This document shows positions 1 to 5,572 of a DNA stretch of 5,572 bases, piece after piece. Each line of letters starts with the position of its first letter. Positions within the stretch are counted from its first letter, which is position 1. Position numbers and translations under genes: made by a program. The notes under the pieces are model-generated. The model was not told the origin of the DNA. It searched no databases and saw nothing but the letters and a program-made list of their open reading frames with translations. The stretch comes from Oligoflexus sp. (lineage in GTDB: Bacteria > Bdellovibrionota_B > Oligoflexia > Oligoflexales > Oligoflexaceae): assembly GCA_030151925.1 (NCBI GenBank), contig JASLCY010000020.1, positions 1 through 5,572 of the forward strand. The letters run 5' to 3'.

Positions 1-1
1 T

Positions 2-151
2 CTTGCCTTAAAACGATCTTACCATAGGTCTATCACACAGAAGAAGAATGCGCACTACCGCGACCTAATGTTTTTCCTATCGGACTTGCCTTCGATAACT
101 AAAGAGCAAGGCCTTAAAAAGATGCTTGAAAAGCCGCTTGGAAAATCTTGA
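2..151 (+). CDS. C-terminal end of an unrecognised + strand protein (5' truncated by the window edge)
   Basis: An open frame enters from the left edge and runs 49 codons to a TGA at 149-151. The visible tail is basic and mostly hydrophilic, with Lys-rich patches (KKN, LKKMLEKPLGK) and a short hydrophobic piece (DLMFFLSDLP). I do not recognise a family, and no catalytic motif, signal peptide or membrane helix can be seen. The case for a real gene is that the frame stays open to the edge and its stop is followed by two terminator-like hairpins at 200-218 and 255-293. The stretch is AT-richer than the genes to its right, which could mean different ancestry or simply a less constrained tail. A minus-strand frame through the same bases is also open for about 40 codons, so the call is tentative. 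Confidence 0.45.
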   Translation, partial: LALKRSYHRSITQKKNAHYRDLMFFLSDLPSITKEQGLKKMLEKPLGKS

Positions 152-199
152 GGTTTTATTTTTATCAATGTTTTTCAAATGTTACAAATAAAAATATTT

Positions 200-218
200 T
201 CACGGATGCCGTGATTTT
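200..218 (+). terminator. Weak intrinsic terminator-like hairpin after the left-edge gene
   Basis: A 6-bp perfect stem (TCACGG / CCGTGA) with a 3-base ATG loop is followed by TTTT. It lies about 50 bases after the stop of the left-edge gene in the AT-rich intergenic stretch. The stem is short and the T-run brief, so it would be a weak terminator at best, possibly backed up by the stronger hairpin at 255-293. Confidence 0.35.
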
Positions 219-254
219 CGGGGCGGGATTTCGTGGAATTTCTTCCCTCGAGGA

Positions 255-293
255 GCGAAAAAAAATCTTGGAGAGCCCAAGATTTTTTTTCGC
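255..293. terminator. Perfect 17-bp bidirectional intrinsic terminator
   Basis: The arms 255-271 (GCGAAAAAAAATCTTGG) and 277-293 (CCAAGATTTTTTTTCGC) are exact reverse complements around the 5-base loop AGAGC. Each strand therefore reads a GC-containing inner stem followed by a run of eight T's, the layout of a two-way Rho-independent terminator. It begins 6 bases after the stop codon of the - strand coiled-coil gene (300-302), so it is most likely that gene's terminator, and it can also stop + strand transcription from the left-edge gene. The A8/T8 blocks belong to the paired stem and are closed by three further G-C pairs at the base. Confidence 0.88.
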
Positions 294-299
294 GAGAGT

Positions 300-2516
300 T
301 CAGCGAGGTCCGCCGCCCTGTTTCGCGGCGAAGATCTCGAGAGCGCTGCGGGCCTTGTCGGAGATGAGTGGTTTGGCTGGTGCGGGAGCCGCGGGACGAG
401 CTGGTTCTTGCGTAGAAGCCTTGTCCGCAGCGGGTTTCGCTTCCACCCGCTGGGCGTAGCTCAGCCCCATCTTCTGCATCATGTCCACGAGGGCTTCATC
501 CTTACAAAGGATAAGGGCCCAGCCGTGAGGTTGGGATTGCTCGATGAGCTGGAGGAGCTGGAGCCGTGTCTTGTTGGAGACAGCCGTATCGGTCCAACTG
601 TAGTAGACGAGCGGCGCATCAAACACGTTTTCAGCGAAAATATGCTCGTTTTTAAGGGCTTTCTGCGTCTGCTTGCGCAAGGACTCGAACTGCAGGAGCT
701 CGCGCCCCCACTCGAAGCTGAGGCCGAGGTCGTCGGTCCCCAGGGGACGGGCGGGCAGGCCGATCTCCTCGAGAGCGGCTTGCCATTTGAGGGCGACCCT
801 CTCCTCGTCCTGCTCGAGGCGGGCCTTCATGAGCCTGTAGGCCTCGATCTGGGCCTCGATAGCCCTGAGTTTCTTGACCTGCGCGAGTTTCTTGTCCGCA
901 TAGCTCATCACGCCCTTGGCCTCGGCGAGGACCACGTTCGGGTGATCGAGCGCGAGCGATTTCTGACTTCCGGTATGGCTTCGCCAGCTCTCGATGAGAG
1001 TCACGAGGCTGCGGACGTTGCTTCTGTAGTCACCGTAATCGTCCGCGAGCTTTTGTGATTTGGCCCTTAACGCCGACAGCTGACCGTAGAGATTAATGGA
1101 AAGAATCAAGTGACTTACGGTCGTATTGGGATCAAGACCAAGAGAGGCGGCGAGCGTCGCCCACTGCTCTTTCGCTTTGAGGCACTCGGCGGCGATGAGG
1201 TCGTAGCGGGCCTGGAAGTCGCCGAGCTTCTCTTCGTGCTGCGAGGCGCTCTCGTCCAGTTGGGTATAAAGCTGGGCGATGTGCCCGAGGCATTGGTTCA
1301 CGAGCACCCTGGCGTCGGCGAGGCCGTCCTCGGCTTCGGGCTCGTAAGAAGCCTTGAGCTTCAAGGGTTCGGCGGGATTGAAGCCGAGCAGCTTGTTCAG
1401 CTTATGGGCGATGTTGCCCTGCCCTCTCTGATTCTCGAGCGAACGATGGAGCGAGGCGTCGATCTCGTAGAGGCAGGCTTCGAAGGTCTTGAGCAGTTCC
1501 TGGTCGTGCGCGAGGAAGCCTTGGACGACGGTCCGGTGGGCTTCGTAGACCGGAGCGATCTTGTCTTTCGCCTCGGCGAGGCTGGCCCGGGCGGTCTTTT
1601 CCAGGCGATCGCAGGCGAGGCTGCGGGTCAGGACCTGCAGCACCTGGGCCCAATCGATCTCCCCTTCGGGGATCGGCATCGCCTGCTCCTGGATCTCGGT
1701 CTCGACGCGCAGCTTCTCCTGCTCGACCTGATGCATCTTATCGTGCCAGTTCTTGGGGCTCTTGCCCGCGGCCATCAGAGGCTCGGCGATGCGGCGGATC
1801 TGGTCGATGATGTCGAGCTCCTGCTCGATCTTCTTCATCAGCTGCGCATCGAGCTGATCGAGCTGCGAGAAGATTTTGCCCAGCGTCTTCTTCTGGTCCT
1901 GGAACGAGGCGTAGCGACGATAGCAGGCCTCGCCGACCGGCAGCAGCTTCTCGAAGAGCGCGAAGTCGAGGTTCTTGCCCCAGACGCGTTCGATCGATTG
2001 CTTCAGCTGCGCGCTGCGCTCGAGAGTGGCCTGCTCGTAGGAGCTCTTCCTCTGCACCCGGCCGCTCTCGGTCTCGGCGATGATGTCGAGGCCGGTCGCG
2101 CTGAGTTCGAAGGCGCGCGACATCTCCGTCCACGAGAAGCTCGCCTTGGGATCGAGCGGGAGGTAATCCGCGAAGAGCTCGCGTTGCGGCGCGTCGCTCC
2201 TCGCGTCAAGGAGTTGACGGTTCTTCAGCACCCGGCAGCTCGCCTCCGACCGTTCGAAGATCCAGCTGTCGCCGTTGTCGTCGGTGAGGGCGAGCAGGAC
2301 GCTTTTGAGCCGGCTTTTCCCGCCGAAGAGCGCGTAGGAGATCGCCTGCTTTATCAGCGCCGCCTCGTCCGCATCACAACCCAGCACGCAGAGATGTTTG
2401 TAAGCGCCTTGCGGGTTACGGAATTTCCAAAGACGCGGCTCGCGGCCGTCGTCCGGAATCGCTTTGAGACCGTCGATAAACATGGGGTAAATCCTAAGCC
2501 GATAAAGTTTATTCAA
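300..2516 (-). CDS. Large coiled-coil protein, degenerate SMC/YhaN-like pseudo-ATPase
   Basis: This is a 738-residue protein. The N-terminus has the layout of an SMC/Rad50/YhaN-type ATPase: a first strand (LYRLRIY, 4-10), then LCVLG (42-46) where the Walker A begins, a helix ending in YALFGG (61-66), then SWIFERS (84-90), which resembles the 'y.ieR' strand of that family. Residues about 160-590 are mostly Gln/Glu/Lys-rich helix, probably coiled coil. The C-terminus again resembles an ATPase half: LSFEWGRELL (599-608) at the signature position, APLVYYSWTD (634-643) at Walker B, and WALILCKDEAL (666-676) at the His switch. The key residues are missing: GCDADEAA replaces GxxxxGK[ST], Tyr-Ser sits where the Walker B acids belong, and Lys672 replaces His. 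A Pro/Ala-rich linker (about 694-716) leads to a short helical tail. The start is uncertain: the TTG at 2514-2516 keeps the first strand, but an ATG at 2481-2483 has a better ribosome site (AGGA, 8 bases upstream). Both end motifs were aligned from memory. Function is unknown, perhaps structural or a partner of an active ATPase. Confidence 0.85.
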   Translation of the reverse strand: MNKLYRLRIYPMFIDGLKAIPDDGREPRLWKFRNPQGAYKHLCVLGCDADEAALIKQAISYALFGGKSRLKSVLLALTDDNGDSWIFERSEASCRVLKNRQLLDARSDAPQRELFADYLPLDPKASFSWTEMSRAFELSATGLDIIAETESGRVQRKSSYEQATLERSAQLKQSIERVWGKNLDFALFEKLLPVGEACYRRYASFQDQKKTLGKIFSQLDQLDAQLMKKIEQELDIIDQIRRIAEPLMAAGKSPKNWHDKMHQVEQEKLRVETEIQEQAMPIPEGEIDWAQVLQVLTRSLACDRLEKTARASLAEAKDKIAPVYEAHRTVVQGFLAHDQELLKTFEACLYEIDASLHRSLENQRGQGNIAHKLNKLLGFNPAEPLKLKASYEPEAEDGLADARVLVNQCLGHIAQLYTQLDESASQHEEKLGDFQARYDLIAAECLKAKEQWATLAASLGLDPNTTVSHLILSINLYGQLSALRAKSQKLADDYGDYRSNVRSLVTLIESWRSHTGSQKSLALDHPNVVLAEAKGVMSYADKKLAQVKKLRAIEAQIEAYRLMKARLEQDEERVALKWQAALEEIGLPARPLGTDDLGLSFEWGRELLQFESLRKQTQKALKNEHIFAENVFDAPLVYYSWTDTAVSNKTRLQLLQLIEQSQPHGWALILCKDEALVDMMQKMGLSYAQRVEAKPAADKASTQEPARPAAPAPAKPLISDKARSALEIFAAKQGGGPR

Positions 2517-2600
2517 GAGCCTATGCTACGAGGCCCATTGGGATAAAAAGCAGATTTTCTTGGAAATGGCTGCATGGAGCAGAGGAACGCGAAATGTGTC

Positions 2601-2629
2601 TTTACCTTTATTATAGCACCCTATATGAC
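2601..2629 (+). promoter_or_regulatory. Possible pyrD promoter overlapping the - strand promoter
   Basis: On the + strand, TTTACC (2601-2606; 4 of 6 matches to TTGACA) and TATGAC (2624-2629; 4 of 6 to TATAAT) are separated by 17 bases. Transcription would start near 2636. If that is right, an ATG at 2641 would have almost no leader, which favours the ATG at 2674 as the pyrD start. The boxes are weak, so this is only a candidate. Confidence 0.3.
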
Positions 2630-2638
2630 TAGAGTGAA
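2610..2638 (-). promoter_or_regulatory. Strong sigma-70-type promoter with extended -10 for the coiled-coil gene
   Basis: Reading the - strand, a TTCACT -35 box (2633-2638) is followed after exactly 17 bases by a perfect TATAAT (2610-2615), preceded by TGC, which gives the extended -10 form TGnTATAAT. Transcription would start near 2603, leaving a leader of about 87 bases before the TTG start, or about 120 before the ATG at 2481-2483. I see no convincing riboswitch or attenuator in that leader, only hairpins with 3-4 bp stems. Confidence 0.65.
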
Positions 2639-2673
2639 CAATGACGCCTTTTTCACCTCAAGAGAGTGCCGTT

Positions 2674-3756
2674 ATGCCCGCAAAGCCCGCCTTGCCCGGT
2701 CATCGTTCCGTTCATTCGACTTTGCGTTTCGGAACCGCGTTTTTGAGATTGCTTCCTGCTGAGCTCGCGCACGATGTCGGGCTGTGGCTGCTGGAACGTG
2801 ATTTTCTAAAACACTTTCCCATGCCGGCTTTGGGCTCGGGCCTCGATGGCCTCTCGATGAAGGTCCCGGGCATCGGGGACCTGGCGCATCCGATCGGCCT
2901 CGCCGCGGGTTTCGATAAAAACGCGCGAGCCCCGCGAGGTTTCGCGCGCATGGGCCTGTCGTTCCTCGAGGTCGGAACCGTCACGCCGCGCCCCCAAGAC
3001 GGCAATCCGAAGCCTCGCCTCTTCCGCCTCGACGATCAGATGGGGCTCATCAACCGCATGGGTTTCAACAATCAGGGCTCGGGCCTGGTCGCCGATCGTC
3101 TCCGCCGCCACAACTGGAAGCACGAGCCGATTCCGCTCGGCGTGAACCTCGGCAAAAATAAAGACACCGACGTGTCGGCCGCGATCGAGGATTACAGTCA
3201 GGGCATCGAAGCCTTTCGCCCCTACGCCAAGTACTTCGTTATCAATGTCAGTTCGCCCAATACGGCAGGCCTTCGAGGTTTAGCGAACGAACAATTCCTC
3301 AAAGAACTGGCCTTCCGGCATCGCGCCGATCTAGGCAAACTCTGGGTCAAACTCGACCCCGACATGCCGAGACGCGACTTTCAAACCTTGGTCGAAGCCC
3401 TCGCCGCTGCGGGCTTTCAAGGCCTCATCCTCACCAATACGCACCGGGTGGAAAAACCCGAGACGGGCGGCATGAGCGGCCAGCCTCTCGCGCTGCAGGC
3501 CAACGCCTGCTTGGAATGGGCGTATGAAGTGACGAAAGGGCGCCTGCCTCTGATCGCTTCCGGCGGAATACTCACGGGTCAGGACGTCTTCCAAAGAATC
3601 GCTCGCGGGGCTTCGGCTGCGCAGATTTATTCGGCTTTGGTCTATAGAGGGCCTTTGGCCGCGCTTTTGATGCTGGGTGAGCTCAAAGCCGAGATGGAGC
3701 TTCGAGGCTTTTCCTTTCTTTCCGACGTAAAGGGCAGTTATTATAGGGAGAGTTGA
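2674..3756 (+). CDS. pyrD: Dihydroorotate dehydrogenase (quinone), class 2
   Basis: PyrD oxidises dihydroorotate to orotate, the fourth step of de novo pyrimidine synthesis, passing electrons through FMN to membrane quinones. The class 2 hallmarks are present in order (360-residue numbering): an amphipathic N-terminus (LRFGTAFLRLLPAELAH) that would dock on the membrane, GLAAGFDKN (75-83), EVGTVTPRPQDGNPKPR, INRMGFNNQG (126-135), GVNLGKNKDT, and NVSSPNTAGLR with Asn191 and the catalytic base Ser194. FMN-contacting Lys226 (WVKLDPD), Asn255 (LTNTH), TGGMSG (264-269), SGGI (296-299) and QIYSALVYRGP follow. The serine base separates it from class 1 enzymes, which use cysteine. The segment between the catalytic serine and the VK strand is shorter than in E. 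coli PyrD. Start: an ATG at 2641 is also open, with an in-frame stop at 2635 just before it, but 2674 has AAGAGAG 7 bases upstream and gives an N-terminus closer to the usual length. It is the first gene of a likely two-gene operon. Confidence 0.96.
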   Translation: MPAKPALPGHRSVHSTLRFGTAFLRLLPAELAHDVGLWLLERDFLKHFPMPALGSGLDGLSMKVPGIGDLAHPIGLAAGFDKNARAPRGFARMGLSFLEVGTVTPRPQDGNPKPRLFRLDDQMGLINRMGFNNQGSGLVADRLRRHNWKHEPIPLGVNLGKNKDTDVSAAIEDYSQGIEAFRPYAKYFVINVSSPNTAGLRGLANEQFLKELAFRHRADLGKLWVKLDPDMPRRDFQTLVEALAAAGFQGLILTNTHRVEKPETGGMSGQPLALQANACLEWAYEVTKGRLPLIASGGILTGQDVFQRIARGASAAQIYSALVYRGPLAALLMLGELKAEMELRGFSFLSDVKGSYYRES

Positions 3757-3766
3757 ACGGCCCAAC

Positions 3767-3773
3767 AGGGGAG
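3767..3773 (+). promoter_or_regulatory. Ribosome binding site deciding the HD gene start
   Basis: AGGGGAG lies 9 bases before the ATG at 3783, inside the short gap after the pyrD stop. It is the best Shine-Dalgarno in the junction and points to ATG 3783 rather than the upstream TTG at 3753. A second purine run, AGGGAG at 3745-3750, sits in the last pyrD codons but is only 2 bases from that TTG. Confidence 0.65.
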
Positions 3774-3782
3774 CAGACGCCT

Positions 3783-5321
3783 ATGACTTTGAACATCGTT
3801 CGCCGCATCCGCGATAACCTCCATGGATCGATCGATGTCTCCGAGCTTGAAGATGCCGTGATCGCCCACCCCTTCTTCCAACGCCTGCGCCGCGTGCGGC
3901 AGCTCGCTTTCCTTCATTACGTATTCCCCGGCGCCACGCATACCCGCTTCGAGCATTCGTTAGGCGTCATGCATTTGGCGTCGATCGCCTGGGTCAAGCT
4001 CCAGACGAACCAGGAGCGCCTTCGCCACACGGTCTCCAATATCCAGGATTTCATGGCTTTCGAGCACACCGCGGACAAGCTGGAGAAACACGGCCGCCTC
4101 TGGCCGACCTTCGCGATGCTCGATCAGATCTTCCAATCCGATTACGCGCTGCAGACCTTCCGCCTCGCGGCCCTGCTGCACGACGTCGGGCACCCGGCCT
4201 TCTCCCACAGCGGCGAGCATTTCATGCCCTCGTGGGTGGACGTGAAGAACGCGAACGGCGATCTCCCGGATTATCTGCAGGAGTATATCGACGACCGCAT
4301 CCAGGCCCTCACCGAGCGCGGCGACGATCCCTCGCAGGTGAAGGTTCGCCACGAGATCTATTCGATCCTGCTCATCGACAAGATCCTGAAGAACGTCTAC
4401 GAGAAGAATCCCACGCTGCGCCTGATCATCGATCCGCGCGACGTCATCGCGATGATCAATCCCGCGATCCAGCCGGCCGCGGGCTCGCCGCTCCTCAGCA
4501 GCCAGACCTCGCACCTCTTGCGCGAGTTGATCTCCGGCGAGCTCGACATCGACCGCATGGATTACCTCCTGCGGGATTCACGGGAGTGCGGCGTGGTCTA
4601 CGGGGTGTTCGACGTGGACCGCATCCTCGATTCGCTCGGCCTCTATTACGACGACGTCGATCACCAGATCCACATCGCCATCCACCTCTCGGGCCTCGCG
4701 GCTTTCGAGGATTATCTCCGCGCCCGCTATTCGATGTACCTGCAGCTCTACTTCCACAAATCCTCGGTCGCCGCCGAGGCCATGATGCGGCACCTCTGCA
4801 ACACGCTCGGCGACTGGCGCCTGCCCGCGCGCCTCGAGAACTACGCGGCGATCGACGAATACAATATCGGCAATGCCCTCTGGCTCGCGGCCCAGTCGTT
4901 GCCCGATCCGACCCGGACCGAGACCGAAGTCCTGATCGCGGATCTCCTGTTCAATAGGAAGCTGTGGAAACGCGTCTACGAGGTGACGATCGCCCGCGGC
5001 TCGCATTCGAACGCGCCTACGGTCGTCGATAGGGTGAAGACCCTGCTCGCGGCCAAGAACGTCATGTTCCAGGAAATCTCTTCCGAGAATTCCCTGACGC
5101 GTTTCCAGCCGAGGCATGGCGAGAGCCGCAGCCGCAACTATCTCCGCCTCATCAAGAAAGACGAGCAGCAGCTGCATCGCGTCTGCGCGATCGAGGATTA
5201 CTCGCATCTCATCGCGAGCAACGATTCGGTTTCCATCCGGAGGATATACGCCGCCCCGGATCAGAGCATCTCCCTGAAGGAGATCAAAGCCCTGATTACC
5301 GAGAACTTGCAGAAAAAATAG
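3783..5321 (+). CDS. HD-domain phosphohydrolase, dGTPase/SAMHD1-like (COG1078 type)
   Basis: A 512-residue soluble metal-dependent phosphohydrolase. Relatives such as SAMHD1 and bacterial YwfO/EF1143-like proteins hydrolyse dNTPs to nucleoside and triphosphate; the substrate here is inferred. Visible motifs: DNLHGSIDVS near the N-terminus, FFQRLRRVRQL (31-41), TRFEHSLG (54-61; His58 is a likely metal ligand), LLHDVGHPAFSH (131-142; the HD pair is His133-Asp134), a later HEIYSILLI (190-198), ELDIDRMDYLLRDS (253-266), which supplies the last metal Asp, and YLRARYSMYLQLYFHK (311-326). A C-terminal domain ends in RRIYAAPD. It appears longer than simple family members, with extra segments of roughly 35-45 residues before and after the HD motif. 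Start: the ATG at 3783 has AGGGGAG 9 bases upstream. A TTG at 3753, overlapping the pyrD stop, is open but its Shine-Dalgarno is too close (2 bases). Only 26 bases separate it from pyrD, so the two are probably co-transcribed. Confidence 0.93.
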   Translation: MTLNIVRRIRDNLHGSIDVSELEDAVIAHPFFQRLRRVRQLAFLHYVFPGATHTRFEHSLGVMHLASIAWVKLQTNQERLRHTVSNIQDFMAFEHTADKLEKHGRLWPTFAMLDQIFQSDYALQTFRLAALLHDVGHPAFSHSGEHFMPSWVDVKNANGDLPDYLQEYIDDRIQALTERGDDPSQVKVRHEIYSILLIDKILKNVYEKNPTLRLIIDPRDVIAMINPAIQPAAGSPLLSSQTSHLLRELISGELDIDRMDYLLRDSRECGVVYGVFDVDRILDSLGLYYDDVDHQIHIAIHLSGLAAFEDYLRARYSMYLQLYFHKSSVAAEAMMRHLCNTLGDWRLPARLENYAAIDEYNIGNALWLAAQSLPDPTRTETEVLIADLLFNRKLWKRVYEVTIARGSHSNAPTVVDRVKTLLAAKNVMFQEISSENSLTRFQPRHGESRSRNYLRLIKKDEQQLHRVCAIEDYSHLIASNDSVSIRRIYAAPDQSISLKEIKALITENLQKK

Positions 5322-5325
5322 GGGT

Positions 5326-5572
5326 TTAATCTTTGGAAGGCGTGCCGCCGCTCGGCGCGGGGGCCGCGGCCGGGGTAGAACTCGAGCTCGAACTTTCGCC
5401 GGACGAAGGGGACGAGCTCGGTTCAGACTTTGGGCTCGCGTCAACGCCGCCCTTTTTATTCGATTTTCCATCGTAAGCGTCGGAATACCACCCGCCGCCT
5501 TTCAGCTGAAAGGAGGGTAGGCTCATAATTTTAGAGAGGGCTTTGTGACCGCAGCTCGGGCAAACTTCTGGG
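5326..5572 (-). CDS. FmdB-family zinc-ribbon protein, C-terminal part (5' end beyond the window)
   Basis: The frame is open from the right edge to a TAA at 5326-5328, about 81 codons. The part nearest the edge reads PEVCPSCGHKALSKIMSLPS, which I take as the second CxxC knuckle of a zinc ribbon, followed by FQLKGGGWYSDAY. This matches the FmdB layout, in which a small N-terminal zinc ribbon is followed by a 'F.lKG.GWY..DY' element. The first CxxC and the start codon must lie outside the window. An internal ATG at 5524-5526 is unlikely to be the start because it would cut off the zinc knuckle. The tail is low-complexity, rich in Ser, Pro, Ala and Gly, as is common in this family. FmdB proteins are often annotated as putative regulators, but their function is poorly known. 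The gene converges on the HD gene with 4 bases between the stops, and no terminator is visible there. Confidence 0.85.
   Translation of the reverse strand, partial: PEVCPSCGHKALSKIMSLPSFQLKGGGWYSDAYDGKSNKKGGVDASPKSEPSSSPSSGESSSSSSTPAAAPAPSGGTPSKD

Noticed and set aside
148..459. 103-codon + strand frame over the terminator
   Set aside because: It spans the bidirectional terminator and the antisense end of the coiled-coil gene; no protein would be expected to be encoded across it.
408..1058. 216-codon open frame on the + strand
   Set aside because: Also antisense to the coiled-coil gene, with no motif and no ribosome binding site I would trust.
1110..2546. 478-codon open frame on the + strand, opposite the coiled-coil gene
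   Set aside because: It lies wholly antisense to the better-supported - strand gene. Its translation is Leu/Glu/Val/Arg-rich with no recognisable motif, as expected for the mirror frame of a GC-rich gene rich in Gln, Leu and Glu codons.
2574..2762. 62-codon + strand frame before and into pyrD
   Set aside because: It overlaps the promoter region and the pyrD N-terminus out of frame and has no recognisable content.
4232..4957. 241-codon + strand frame inside the HD gene
   Set aside because: Arg/Pro/Gly-rich out-of-frame translation typical of GC-rich DNA; the HD motifs are all in the other frame.
5370..5400. GC-rich palindromes such as TCGAGCTCGA near the HD gene 3' end, considered as a terminator
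   Set aside because: They fall inside the Ser-codon-rich tail of the FmdB-like gene and are not followed by a T-run, so repeated serine codons explain them better.
4578..5471. 297-codon open frame on the - strand across the HD and FmdB-like genes
   Set aside because: It is the reverse-frame shadow of the HD gene, with Arg/Asp/Val-biased composition, and it overlaps the clearly recognisable FmdB-like frame in another register.

Overview
The window is a piece of a fairly GC-rich bacterial chromosome: the gene bodies use mostly G/C third positions, while the intergenic stretches are clearly AT-richer. It carries ordinary housekeeping genes and shows no sign of a phage, insertion sequence, CRISPR array, tRNA or rRNA. 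A quinone-dependent class 2 dihydroorotate dehydrogenase, an FmdB-type zinc ribbon with a Ser/Pro/Ala tail, and GC-rich genes with several possible TTG starts would suit a Gram-negative, proteobacteria-like organism. A deltaproteobacterium or Bdellovibrio/Oligoflexia relative is my guess. That placement is inference, not something the sequence proves.

Layout from left to right: (1) positions 2-151, the last 49 codons of an unrecognised + strand gene that is AT-rich compared with the rest; (2) 152-299, an intergenic stretch with a small hairpin followed by four T's, then a perfect 17-bp stem with A8/T8 flanks that can end transcription from both sides; (3) 300-2516 on the - strand, a large coiled-coil protein that aligns at both ends with SMC/Rad50/YhaN-type ATPases but has lost the catalytic residues; (4) 2517-2673, a short divergent control region with a very good extended -10 promoter on the - strand overlapping a weaker + strand promoter; (5) 2674-3756, pyrD; (6) 3783-5321, an HD-domain phosphohydrolase of the dGTPase/SAMHD1-like type, 26 bases after the pyrD stop; (7) 5326 to the right edge on the - strand, the C-terminal part of an FmdB-like zinc-ribbon protein, converging on the HD gene with 4 bases between the stops.

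pyrD and the HD gene look like one operon. They pair de novo pyrimidine synthesis with a probable nucleotide (perhaps dNTP) hydrolase, which suggests a nucleotide-pool theme. The - strand coiled-coil gene is a separate unit with its own promoter and terminator. Its apparent decay from an active DNA-repair-type ATPase into a pseudo-ATPase is the most unusual thing in the window. I see no clear-cut new defence or mobile system.
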